Shown: positions 54,801 to 64,000 of the stretch, piece after piece
How positions within the stretch are numbered: position 1 is the first letter of the stretch
How the letters are laid out: each line of letters opens with the position of its first letter
Assembly (NCBI GenBank): GCA_963924555.1
Contig: OZ004583.1
Location: 9,252,582-9,316,581 of the forward strand
DNA length: 64,000 nt
Source of the DNA: Crambe crambe
Taxonomy: Eukaryota > Porifera > Demospongiae > Poecilosclerida > Crambeidae
Direction of reading: 5' to 3'
The notes under the pieces: model-generated
What the model was told of the DNA's origin: nothing
Databases searched by the model: none
The model's input: only the letters and a program-made list of their open reading frames with translations
Program-made: the position numbers and the translations under genes

Positions 54801-56892
54801 AAGTGTAGTGAGGTCACCTTACCAACAGCAACCTCCTGCTAATGCTAATCAGGCAGCCATGTTGAGTCCTCCTTCACAACAAAGTGTAATGAGGTCACCT
54901 TACCAACAGCAACCTACTCCTAGTCAGGCAGCCATGTTGAACCCTCCTTCACAACCAAGTGTAGTGAGGCCACCTTGCCAACAACAACCTACTGCTAATG
55001 CTAGTCGGACAGCCATGTTGAGTCCACCTCTGCCGCAAGATATAGTGAAGTCACCTTATCAACAACCTCCTTCTGTCACAATAGCACATGCTACTCAGTC
55101 AAGTCCACCTCAGCAGCCATGTGTAATGAAGTCACCTTCTCACCAACATCCTCTTCCTACATGTCGGGCAGCCATGTCAAGTCCACCAAACAACCAAGCT
55201 AGGGTAGTGAACCACTCCCATTCAGCCATGATGAGTCCACCTCACCATCAAACTGTGTTAGGAAGTCCCTCTCAGCAGCCATCACTTTTGACAGTGTCTT
55301 CCAAACAGTCAACTCCACCTTGTCATCAGCAAACTTCTGTTGCTATGGCAAGTCTTCCTTCACTACCATCCATATTAAATCGTCCTAACCAACAACCTTC
55401 TGCTGACATGGCAACTCCTACATATTCAGCATCGTTGAACCAGCAACCTGCCGTTACCATGGGAAAACCAACTACAAAGAGTCCACTTTACCAGCAACCG
55501 CCCATGACTATGGTCAGCCCTTCTGCACAATTAATGTTGAGTCCACCTCTGCATCAATCTAGATCAAGTCCCTCTCGACAACAATCCAATTTATCAGGCT
55601 CCTCCTATCACCAGCAGCTTTCTGTTTCCACAGCACGTTCTCCTACACTCTCACCTCTCCTCAGTCCACCCCATCAGCCTCCCATTTCCATGGAAATCCT
55701 ACCCACAAGGTCATCAGGGCCAACTATTCATGTGCCAAATTCACCCTGTCGCACACAACCTAGGACCATGACAACTTCTGCAGTGCCATGCTTGAGTTTG
55801 AATCCAGTATTGACTTCATTGCAGCAGCAGCAACAACAACAGTTGCTACCTCCCATTACAACCTTCTCAAGAGCAACCACAGAGAGTTCTCCTTGGCAAT
55901 CCAATTTGTCACTGTCATCAGGTCACCAGCAAACTTCCATGAATATTGCAAGTGTACTTGTACCATCATCACAATCCCCGGTTGTCTCTCCTTATCACCA
56001 GTCTCCATCAAACAGGCCAGCAATATCAAAAGCTGTGCCAAACAGGCAATCAATATCGAGTCCATCTCTTCAGCAGCCAGGTCAACCTTGTTACCAGCCG
56101 TCTTCCGTTGCATTATCAAGTGCTTCTACGAGATCTCATCTTCTGTCAATGCTAAACTCACCTTCTCACCAGTCAAGTATACAGAATTCTTCTAGCCAGC
56201 AATCGTTTCTGACAAAGAAAAGTGCCCCTCATCAAATGACAATCCCAGCAGCAACAAGTTTTTCCAGGCACCAACAATCACCAGTCCTAGTCCAGAACTC
56301 CCCGACTACCACGGCCGGCCCACCTCAGCACCAGCAGTCTCATGTAACCATGGTCAGCCCACCTCAAAGTCGGCAGGCCCTGGGGAATCCACGTCAACAG
56401 CAAGTTGCACCTGAACCCCTTGCAACCATGTACCATCAGCAACCTCCTATAAACAGATCTGCTAGTAAAAAGACTGGACATGGTCAGATGTCTTTGCAAG
56501 ATTTCCCAGTGCATCATGATGTAGCTGGAAAACCGTCTTTTGTCGGTACCTATTCATTATGCAGTAGCAAAGTCCAGAATGGAGCAGAGGGTAAAGTTCA
56601 GAATGGAACAGAGGGAAAAAGTAGAGATGAAGGAAACTGGTCTGGTCTTTATTCCGTTCCAAGGATAGAACAGAATCTTGGTTCCATTCCAAGGGTAGAA
56701 CAGAGTCTTCATTCTATTCCCAGAAGAATAGGACAGAATTCCGTTGAAACAGCTGGCATGGTAAGAGGGAAAATATCTACAAGTATCCTGGATGGAACCA
56801 AGACTAGAGTGAACAATGGAATTGGAACACAACAGCCATACTATCCCCTAGTGGGTGGGGCTAATGCATCAGCAATATCACCATGGGAATGA
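39753..56892 (+). CDS. RAD54L2: SNF2-type helicase ARIP4/RAD54L2 with giant C-terminal exon
   Basis: Sixteen exons (39753-39823, 40357-41170, 42026-42364, 42556-42760, 43068-43182, 43285-43447, 43689-43925, 44173-44238, 44292-44485, 45292-45428, 45486-45585, 45644-45849, 45908-45981, 46129-46233, 46355-46581, 46632-56892) encode 4,437 residues; human RAD54L2 has about 1,470. An acidic N-terminus precedes [17 protein letters not shown] and the ATPase core: Walker A ([10 protein letters not shown]), DEGH box ([10 protein letters not shown]), GYPLQNN, then helicase C motifs ([29 protein letters not shown]). SUMO-interaction-like acidic motifs occur twice ([26 protein letters not shown]). The last exon is 10,261 bp of Ser/Pro/Thr/Gln-rich, presumably disordered sequence with several internal tandem repeats. 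ARIP4 is a nuclear, DNA-dependent ATPase that modulates transcription and acts on TOP2 lesions. Confidence 0.93.
42786..42970. repeat. (CT)n and CCTCT-rich polypyrimidine tract
   Basis: Pure CT dinucleotides followed by CTCTCCT-type repeats in the RAD54L2 intron before exon 43068-43182. Several long apparent reading frames here are low-complexity artefacts. Confidence 0.9.
44533..44630. mobile_element. 98-bp foldback element in a RAD54L2 intron
   Basis: Two imperfectly complementary arms (44533-44570 and 44589-44630) pair over most of their length, for example GTTATAGCATGCCTT against AAGGCTTGCTATAAC, and GTGATTTATCAC against GTGATAAATCAC. They enclose a loop of about 18 bases. It has the form of a very small MITE. 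No clear target duplication was found. Confidence 0.65.
44789..44816. repeat. 28-base G homopolymer
   Basis: Uninterrupted G run in the same RAD54L2 intron (44486-45291). The exact length is likely unreliable in assembly. Confidence 0.85.
45592..45621. repeat. (GA)n microsatellite
   Basis: About 14 GA units lie right after the donor of RAD54L2 exon 45486-45585, in an intron of 58 bases, so half the intron is repeat. Confidence 0.85.
48999..49369 (+). repeat. 78-bp coding repeat in RAD54L2, five copies
   Basis: Five 26-residue units of the type [11 protein letters not shown]...[10 protein letters not shown], nearly identical in DNA. They keep the frame and therefore look recently amplified. 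Confidence 0.9.
50143..50320 (+). repeat. 36-bp coding repeat in RAD54L2, about five copies
   Basis: Twelve-residue units [12 protein letters not shown], the last ones degenerate. Confidence 0.85.
54300..55080 (+). repeat. about 75-bp coding repeat in RAD54L2, roughly ten copies
   Basis: Units of the form [19 protein letters not shown] followed by Gln runs and TANAS. Length varies between units by whole codons. The SPP and SPY elements could be proline-directed phosphosites. Confidence 0.85.
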
Positions 56893-56987
56893 AATTTATT
56901 ATCATGCTCCTATATTCAAGACACATTTTTTTTTGATCACACTATGATTCTTGTTGATTTATTCACATGTCACATACTAAATTTCAG

Positions 56988-56993
56988 AATAAA
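56988..56993 (+). other. polyadenylation signal of RAD54L2
   Basis: AATAAA lies about 95 bases after the stop codon and before the next gene. Confidence 0.6.
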
Positions 56994-57133
56994 AGGTTTT
57001 CCTTAGGTAAGGAGTCGTCACCAGTTAACAGCTAGATATATATAGACTCGACACCGCATTTCTAATTGACGATCCTTACCTGCTGGCTATGATGCAACAA
57101 TAGGATGTGGCCTTGTGGGTATGAACTTCCAGA

Positions 57134-58159
57134 ATGTTTTTGTTACGGATAAGAAATATATTCACACCTGCTGTACGCATAGTGAAACGGAACATGGCTA
57201 CTTCACAGCTAACGGACAGAGTCATGATGGTGAGACCAAGCTGTTTCTATTCCAACCCTGAAACAGCTGCTGATAACTCTTTTCAGTCGTCCATTCAGCC
57301 AGCTATTACCCCTGAACAGGTCCAGAAACAAGCCCTTATTGAGTTTGATGCTATGGTGGAGAAACTAAGGTTGGAAGGAGTACATGTTAGCATAGTGGAG
57401 GACACCATCAAAACGCCTGACGCCATATTCCCGAATAACTGGATATCATTTCATAGCCCCATAAAAAAGAAATCGTACCCTACCATTGTCTTGTATCCAA
57501 TGAAGAGTGAATTGCGTAGGAATGAGAGACGCGAGGACATTGTTCAGCAATATACGGACATTCTTGGTTCTGAAGTCAAAGATTACACTTCATATGAGGC
57601 CAAGGGGATGTACTTAGAGGGCACTGGAAGTATGGTATTAGATCGTGTAAATAACACGGTCTTTGCCTGTCTATCACAAAGAACGAACATCAATTTATTG
57701 AAGCAGTTTTGTAAAGATTTTGGATCCAAACTGGTGTTCTTTGAATCTCATTCTGTATTACCAGATGGGTCATTGTCACCTATCTACCATACCAACGTGA
57801 TGATGAGCATAGGCACGACTTTTGCTGTGGTATGTTTGGAAAGTATCACAGATAAGGCACAGAGAGATACTGTGCAAAGGACCCTCAAAGGACTTGGGAA
57901 AGAAGTAGTTCCTTTAACTCTTCAACAGGTCTCTTCCTTTGCAGGTAATGTGCTCCAATTGAGAGGAAGTGATGGACATGCAATATTGGTCATGTCAACA
58001 CGAGCATACAAGTCACTGACACCCGAACAACTGCAGGTGTTTACTAAGCATTCTTGTTCTGTATTGCATTTCGATGTGAGCACTATTGAGACATATGGAG
58101 GGGGTGGAGTCCGCTGTATGATTGCAGAGGTATTTCCTCCTTTGAAGTCACATGACTGA
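57134..58159 (+). CDS. CtlX-like guanidine-group hydrolase (arginine deiminase superfamily)
   Basis: One uninterrupted reading frame of 341 residues, in a neighbourhood where every other large gene has introns. Motifs fit the bacterial citrulline-utilisation hydrolase CtlX: VMMVRPSCFYSNPETAADNS at the N-terminus, PDAIFPNNWISFH (catalytic-type Asp), YPM...RRNERR, YEAKGMYLEGTGSMVLDR, PIYHTNVMMSIG (catalytic His) and ETYGGGGVRCMIAEVFPP (nucleophilic Cys). The superfamily hydrolyses guanidino or ureido groups of arginine derivatives. The preceding 20 residues (MFLLRIRNIFTPAVRIVKRN) are basic and amphipathic, like a mitochondrial presequence; a second ATG at 57194 would remove it. Bacterial origin by transfer is likely but unproven. 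Confidence 0.82.
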   Translation: MFLLRIRNIFTPAVRIVKRNMATSQLTDRVMMVRPSCFYSNPETAADNSFQSSIQPAITPEQVQKQALIEFDAMVEKLRLEGVHVSIVEDTIKTPDAIFPNNWISFHSPIKKKSYPTIVLYPMKSELRRNERREDIVQQYTDILGSEVKDYTSYEAKGMYLEGTGSMVLDRVNNTVFACLSQRTNINLLKQFCKDFGSKLVFFESHSVLPDGSLSPIYHTNVMMSIGTTFAVVCLESITDKAQRDTVQRTLKGLGKEVVPLTLQQVSSFAGNVLQLRGSDGHAILVMSTRAYKSLTPEQLQVFTKHSCSVLHFDVSTIETYGGGGVRCMIAEVFPPLKSHD

Positions 58160-58480
58160 ATATTATAACATTAACAGTGCAGATTCTTTCAATCATCAGG
58201 AATTTAATTATCGGTTATAATTTTAATGCGCATGCGCCAACTCATTTTGGAACCGGAATATGATAAGTGGACCAACCCACCCACGTGGCATGCGGTGCTG
58301 ATCGATCGATGATTAGTAAACATAACACCCCCAGCGGCGTAGATCGACCAGAGCATGCAAGTAAGCCAGCCGGCCAGCTACTGGTACTGACGTCTTGAGC
58401 AGGTGCATATATTGGCACACTGCCCTTCCATATTCTCTCTGTACATAGTACACCAGCTAGGTGGCAACTCGAATCGCTAA
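58160..58480 (+). other. spacer before the last gene
   Basis: No exon is recognised. There is a palindromic GATCGATCGATGATTAG near 58300, and CTAG/GCTAGC-rich sequence begins here and continues for about 1 kb. Confidence 0.4.
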
Positions 58481-61400
58481 ATGGCTTGGCAAGTAAAGAG
58501 GTAAGGTAATCTTTAATTGGTCAAAGCAGCTATTAGCAGTGTTGCAGTTTTTAATAGTGCCAAAGTGAAGACAATGGTTGCTAGTTAATGTGTGCATAAG
58601 TACCTTTGCGTGCAATACACCAGCGCCCCTCTGTCTAGCTTTGAGTTTAGCTAGCAATAAATTGATATGAGCCTGGCTATAAATTGATATGAGCTAAAAA
58701 TTAGCTAGCTGTAACGAGTGTTAACTCTTGTTAATATCCTTCTGCCGAGGCAGTCGCTAAAATGGAGCAAACAGCATACACTGCAGGGGGGCCTTTGATA
58801 TGAATTGATTAGGAATTTCTATTTTTGAGACAGAAGGTCTAATGAATGAATTGCATGCATGAGTGGGCAGCTGTTACATTCCTGACAGGTGTTGTATGAC
58901 AGATGATAGTGGTGGAGGGCCTGTCAGTGGCTATCTAAACTACTGGACTTAAATCTGTGTTAGTGATAGTTTATTGAATAGCTAAAACTTTTTACATAGC
59001 CATAAACTAGAACTAGCTACTGCTAGAATTTGTTGTATTCAAGTCTTGGTTTGGTGTGAGTGCTGACTTTGGAAAGGGAGTCTTCTTCAGTTAGTAAGTT
59101 GTGGTTAGTTAGCTATGACATGGCTGCAGTAGTCAACTAGATGATGTTGTAAGATCTCCCTGTACTAAGCTAGCTAGCATCTGCTCTGTGAACTAGCCGC
59201 ATTGTTGCTATGCTACAGCCTAGTGAGATATTTCCATTTTGTCAGTTGGTATTGAGGTGGCGTAATGGGGCTGTATTGTCTAGTGACAGTGTGAGGAGTG
59301 ATGTGATGTAAGGACTTAAGTGTTGAGAGACATGGGTTCTGAGTCAGTTGCTGGCTAATCATAACTTTATCAGTATTAAAAGTCACATATTTATGAGGAC
59401 TGTACATGCTAAAGATGTTTATTAGAACAAAAACTGCTTATGATATGCCTCATGTGTGTCACCATTATAAGCTCTTGGTCTTCTAGTTCACATGATATGT
59501 TTCTCTCTTAGCCCTCCCCTTTTTGTATTTCTGCAGCTCAGCCTGCGAAAACACTTGTTCAAAGAACAGCAGTAACCTCTGACCTCAATTAATTCCCATA
59601 TTGACACATGACATTCTCTCCTTTTGCAACTCCTTCCCCAGATGAATTTGGTTCTGTTTTCCATTTCCCACACATGCTTTAATTGGTGAAGTGAGAAGTT
59701 GGCCATTCCCACACTAGTAAAAAATTCCCTGTTCCCACACTAGTAAATTCCCTGTTCCCACACTAGTAAATTCTCCTGCCATCTTTGTAGCTAGCGAGAG
59801 TTCCCACACTCTCAAAGATGAAGTTTTTCTCGTCTTACAGTATACCAAGCATAAACTTCAAGTCAGTGCACTAGAATTAGCATTAAATACTGGAAGATTG
59901 CACTGGATGGTGTCGAGTGAAGTGTGAAACGTGTAGTGAGTATGCTAGCATGGTGGTTCAAAGTTAGTGGATAAGGAGCTCTCGGGTTACAAGAATGTCT
60001 CCCATTTGCGAGACTCCTGGTCTCAGGGGACTTGCCAAGCTATTGCTAGGAGCAACCAAAGACGTGTACGAGACCAAGTGAGATCCTGTGCTGCAAGGAT
60101 CCCCGTGCTAATTGGATAGGATCCTGTGCAAATAGATGTGTGATTGTGTTTCAGTTGCAATAAGATCTTATCAATTATAGATCATCATGTGAGAGGTGAT
60201 TATTACTAATTAGTATATTTGATTATCATTCTCAAAAGTGAGGGTTTGGGCTCATCAGCTATTTTACAAGTGTGTAGACGGACTTTGGCCTTTGGGGGGA
60301 GGGGGAGAAGGAGGGGAGGGGAGGGGAAGGGAAGGGGGAGAAGAGTTGAGGGGAAGGGAGGGGAGGAAACCTTATGCAACCTTTACCAGGGTTTTCCCTT
60401 CCTGCCGATCTCCTAGTCCAGTCTGTCTATCTTCTCCCTGGACCCACGGGCCCTTTGATCCCCTAGACCTTTCCTTCTTAACCCTCAGGTCAAATGATGT
60501 CGTGTGATATCAGGTAGGGTATTAGCTGACTCTGGCAGCTGCTGTAAGCATTGCGCAATGTGACCTTGCAGTGGATGATGCATCAGTTCTTGTATGTGTG
60601 TGTGTCCATTGTGATTTGCTTGTGTGGTAGTGTGGGTGGTATAGGGTGGTGGCACCACCTCAGCACACACTGTACTGTGTCTCCATGCCTGGTGGGTATA
60701 TGTAGCTTCTTTGTGTGGTATGACCTGGTATGGACGTTGCAGTGGATCTCTCTCTCTCTCTCTCTCTCGTGCATCGATGGCAACATTGAGCTCATTATTG
60801 GAGCGTGGCAATGCATGTGCAGTAGCTACTGGACTTAACAGTGCTCTATGTGTGTATGTATGTATGTATGTATGTATGGTATTGTTGGACGGTCCACTGG
60901 ATGGTCTGATTGTGGCTGTATAGTTGAGTGTGCATCGCTCCAGTGGATAAAGTAATTGCTCATAAACATTGAAGCAGCTTGCTTGGAATGGAATAGTTGA
61001 CTGCATGAAATGGAATGGGGATGATGCGTGGAATGGAATGGAGTGGTACATGGAACGGAATGATTGGATGGTATGCATGGAATGGAATTGTGCATGGAAT
61101 GGAATGGTGGATTGGATTATGCAATGGTGCATAGAATGGTGCATGCATGGAGCATGCAGTGCACATGCATGGCGACAGATGGCTGCCCTCAGGGTGTGGC
61201 TGACATTGGCGGGGTGGGTTACTATGGTGAGGGGGTGCATGGGATTGGGTTACTGAAGTGTGATGGGTGTTACATCTGGTGCATGTGTGCCATACACAAG
61301 AGGTTATGTCTGAAGCAGTAATAGTACGACCCTCTTTGCCTGTGAACTATGACCTTTCCCGTCCCTTTCAGGTCAGAGAAGGCTGCAAAGAGAATGTCCG

Positions 61401-61496
61401 GCCACAACTTTGAGGACTATCCAGGCTCTGAGTCAGGGGATATCCACGAGGAGGTCCCTGGAGGACGCAAGCCTGTGAGTATGAGATTATGCTTAA

Positions 61497-61570
<74 letters not shown>

Positions 61571-62864
61571 GGGGAGGTACCTAGCTATTATAATTATAGG
61601 GAGGGACTGAAGGGAGAGCATTGATGACATTCTTGCTTGACAACATGAGACAATTGGCATCAAAAGAGCCTTGACTTAAACAGGGGTGGGGGTGGCTGCT
61701 TTCTTCTAGGCATGACTGTTTAGAGACACCTATGTAGCTGCGTACGTAAATATCTTTCGGTTTTGTTTCTGATATCAAGCAAGCGTTCTTCCCCATCAGG
61801 TATTAAGGTTTCCTTAATGTGTATCTATAGAGATAACATGTAAATGGCATGTACATGTACATGCATGGCCATTGCCCTTTGGGTACAGCTTCACGAGCAC
61901 TTGTCGATGGAGGAATTCTGTAATTAAGGAGTTAATTGCATTCATGACCACATCAAAAACATTCCTTGTCACTTGAACGACTGATAGAGAAATGGATTTG
62001 TAATATTATTTGGACAGTACCATCCAGACTCTCTTATAATAAGGAAGCTGGTTAGCAGTCATGTGTCACTAATTCAGCCGCATAGCAGAATTATATAATA
62101 TAACAGTCTGCTTGCCTGCAGCGAAGGCTTCCAATATTTATAATGATCTCTGCATCTGTTTTTTTTTAAATTTTTATTTTTTATTTTATTTTTATTTTTT
62201 TTAAAGGGAATTGCACACATCAAGGCATTTAATATTTTATAATATTGTGTAATGTCCCGTCTGTGCAAATGCCACTGGTGAGTGTTGAGTCTTCTGCTAG
62301 ACATAATTTTCCTAGGTATGAGGCCAGGGGTCAAAGCAGCTGCTGGTAGGCCAATCTAAGTTTGTGTCTGGTCTAAAGCGTTGTTTCCTCAAATGGCCAC
62401 CCAGGTGGCAGCTGGGGAGTTAGAAACAAAGCTTCACTCCTTGCACTTGGCAACCACAAGTTGACCTGATGTCTTAATAATGTTATTTCACCTCTTGGGA
62501 TTCCTGCTGGCCACCATGCATATTTAGTCTGTATAATTCAATATTGGAATTCCATATTCATCCTTTCCTCCTCTCCCCTCCCCTCCCTTCCTCTCCCCTC
62601 CCCTCCTGCTCCCTTTTCCCCCTCCCCTTCCCCTCCCCCTTCCGCTCCCTCTTCTCCCCTCCCCTCCTCTCCCTCTCCTCCCTCTCCCTCTCCTCCCTCC
62701 TCTCCCTCTCTCTTCCTTCCCTCCCCTTCCCTCCCCCTTGCAGTTCTCCCCCATTGTGGAGGAAGATGAGGACAACATGGAAGACTTGTCCAGGAGACAG
62801 AAGAGCAACATGGAAGGTGTGGTGGGGGGTGTGGTAACAGGACGTAGGAGAAACTCATCACCAA
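58481..62864 (+). CDS. 5' part of an unrecognised gene (continues beyond window)
   Basis: Three phase-compatible exons are seen: 58481-58500 (MAWQVKR start), 61372-61474 and 62744-62864. The deduced start contains SEKAAKRMSGHNFEDYPGS, then GDIHEEVPGGRKPFSPIVEE, an acidic run DEDNMEDLSRRQKSN, and a basic RRRNSSP site resembling a PKA phosphosite. The second and third exons have strong acceptor and donor sites and clear coding character. The 20-base first exon is the weakest link. The introns (2,871 and 1,269 bases) are much longer than elsewhere in the window and full of simple repeats. No family is recognised. Confidence 0.55.
60291..60368. repeat. polypurine GGGGA-rich tract
   Basis: G/A-only sequence within the long first intron of the last gene. 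Confidence 0.8.
60747..60768. repeat. (CT)n microsatellite
   Basis: About 11 CT units. Confidence 0.8.
60850..60877. repeat. (TGTA)n microsatellite
   Basis: About six TGTA units. Confidence 0.8.
60985..61135. repeat. GGAAT-rich pentamer-like satellite patch
   Basis: Repeated TGGAATGGAATGG-type words, interspersed with TGCATG, over about 150 bases. It resembles pericentromeric GGAAT satellites in unit only. Confidence 0.75.
61506..61566. repeat. (GA)n microsatellite
   Basis: About 30 GA units just after the donor of exon 61372-61474. Confidence 0.95.
62560..62743. repeat. polypyrimidine tract before exon 62744-62864
   Basis: About 180 bases of almost only C and T lead into the acceptor CAG at 62741-62743. 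It resembles the polypyrimidine run before CADPS exon 4911-5067. Confidence 0.9.
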
Positions 62865-64000
62865 GGTGAGGAGATGGGGTGGTTGGGTGGGTGGGATATA
62901 GCACCCCTTATTCTGGCTGTACGTACGTGTGTGTGTGTGCATGTGTTCACAATCGCATATAGAGTTACATTACAATCTAGATGAAGTGGGAGCCCAGTTT
63001 CCACGGTGATAGGATTACTCCAGCATTTCTCCAAAGATCGATATGTTGATAGCTGAGAATATGTACATACATACATACATACATACATGATACATGCTTG
63101 TATTATACAAGCATCGCATCATACATGCATCATGCCATGCTTGTATTATACATGCATGATACATGCATGTGATATATACATGTGATGCATACATTGTTCC
63201 AACCTGATGTGGTACTATAACATTGTGTGGCATTGATTAGATACCTTATAACTGTCTGTGGATAGGCCCGCAGTGGGGAGGCACGAGCAGACAGACATAC
63301 AGACAAAAACACCTGCCCCCTTCCCCTCCCATGTGTATTAAGTGACAGGGGGGGTGGAGGGAGGAGATACGGCCCCCGACTGCCGCTAGTCACAGCAGCG
63401 GAAACCTAATCTGCTTTGTTTTGGCATCAGTTAGGCACCCATAGCAACTCTCTGTGTCTGATCGCTTAATAAGCCACTGCTGCCTGGTATTCAGTGCAGT
63501 AAGGCTGCAGAGGGTGGGTCAATGATGTTAGGATGGGGATGTTTATGGGGTATGTCATCTCCCTAATGGGGTATGTATTATCATAATAGGCCCTGGTCAC
63601 CACAGAAACCACACCAAACCCTCAATGTCCTTAAGGAATAAACAACCTGTTTGACTGTGTATAAAATTACAGGATCATCCCCTCTATACTGTCTGCTATA
63701 TCATATAATATACCCAGGGGCTTTTTTTAAAAGACACACTGGAAATGAAATTAGTCATAATTCTTGAGCAACATCAATGAAATCATAATCTGAGCTCCAG
63801 GTTGACATATGGTCACGAGGGGGGTACAGTACGTGGGGAGAATGTTCGTGGGGTCTCGGACAATGGGGATCAGGTGCTGTATAGTCTTAGTTGTGTCCAT
63901 AGTCCGGACCAGTGACGCCAGCGCAAATATACACAGATGTTATAGCTGTGATCCCACCAGTGAAGCATTTATAAAGGGAGCCACATATATTAACACACAC
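62865..64000 (+). other. intronic or 3' sequence of the last gene
   Basis: After the donor at 62865 I find no further exon that I can support. Low-complexity ATGCATG-type words and C-rich patches only. Confidence 0.4.
63067..63088. repeat. (CATA)n microsatellite
   Basis: Five CATA units, followed by ATGCATG-rich sequence to about 63200. Confidence 0.8.

Noticed and set aside
60485-61240. 251-residue minus-strand His/Ser-rich frame
   Set aside because: Generated by GGAATGG, TGTA and CT repeats; low complexity and no splice or promoter context.

Overview
This is animal nuclear DNA, most likely from a sponge (Porifera, probably a demosponge). Nearly every gene is split by short GT-AG introns of about 50-500 bases, genes are packed tightly on both strands, and there are six intact copies of the sponge-type short-chain collagen (C4-like) family. 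The rest is a normal animal complement: CADPS, CRELD, GRP94, QNG1, RAD54L2, a KLHDC8-like kelch protein and a TRABID-like deubiquitinase. I built exon models by hand from splice sites and remembered family alignments. For each multi-exon gene the summed exon lengths are divisible by three.

Layout. 236-1686 (+): 3' end of an OTU deubiquitinase gene. 2480-3473 (+): short-chain collagen 1. 3670-22253 (-): a complete 21-coding-exon CADPS (CAPS) gene. Its 10.9-kb fourth intron (9033-19901) contains collagens 2-6 and two collagen fragments, all on the opposite strand. 22441-26170 (+): an unrecognised Ser-rich protein. 26330-27289 (-): a LOG-type phosphoribohydrolase. 27566-30572 (-) and 30943-35979 (+): CRELD and GRP94 head to head across a promoter with ER-stress-like elements. 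36244-36551 (+): a 67-residue coiled-coil-like protein. 36607-38073 (-): queuosine salvage enzyme QNG1. 38158-39496 (+): kelch protein. 39753-56892 (+): RAD54L2/ARIP4 with a single 10.3-kb last exon. 57134-58159 (+): an intronless CtlX-like hydrolase. 58481-64000 (+): the start of an unrecognised gene with long, repeat-rich introns.

Themes. Two functional groups stand out. One is secretion and matrix: CADPS primes regulated exocytosis, and the collagen array lies inside it. The other is ER folding: CRELD and GRP94 share a promoter, GRP94 ends in KDEL, and one of the two possible CRELD tails ends in RDEL. Most striking are the nested antisense collagen array, two CADPS introns built from tandem repeats that each carry the 5' splice site, the two alternative CRELD ends, and the giant low-complexity exon of RAD54L2.
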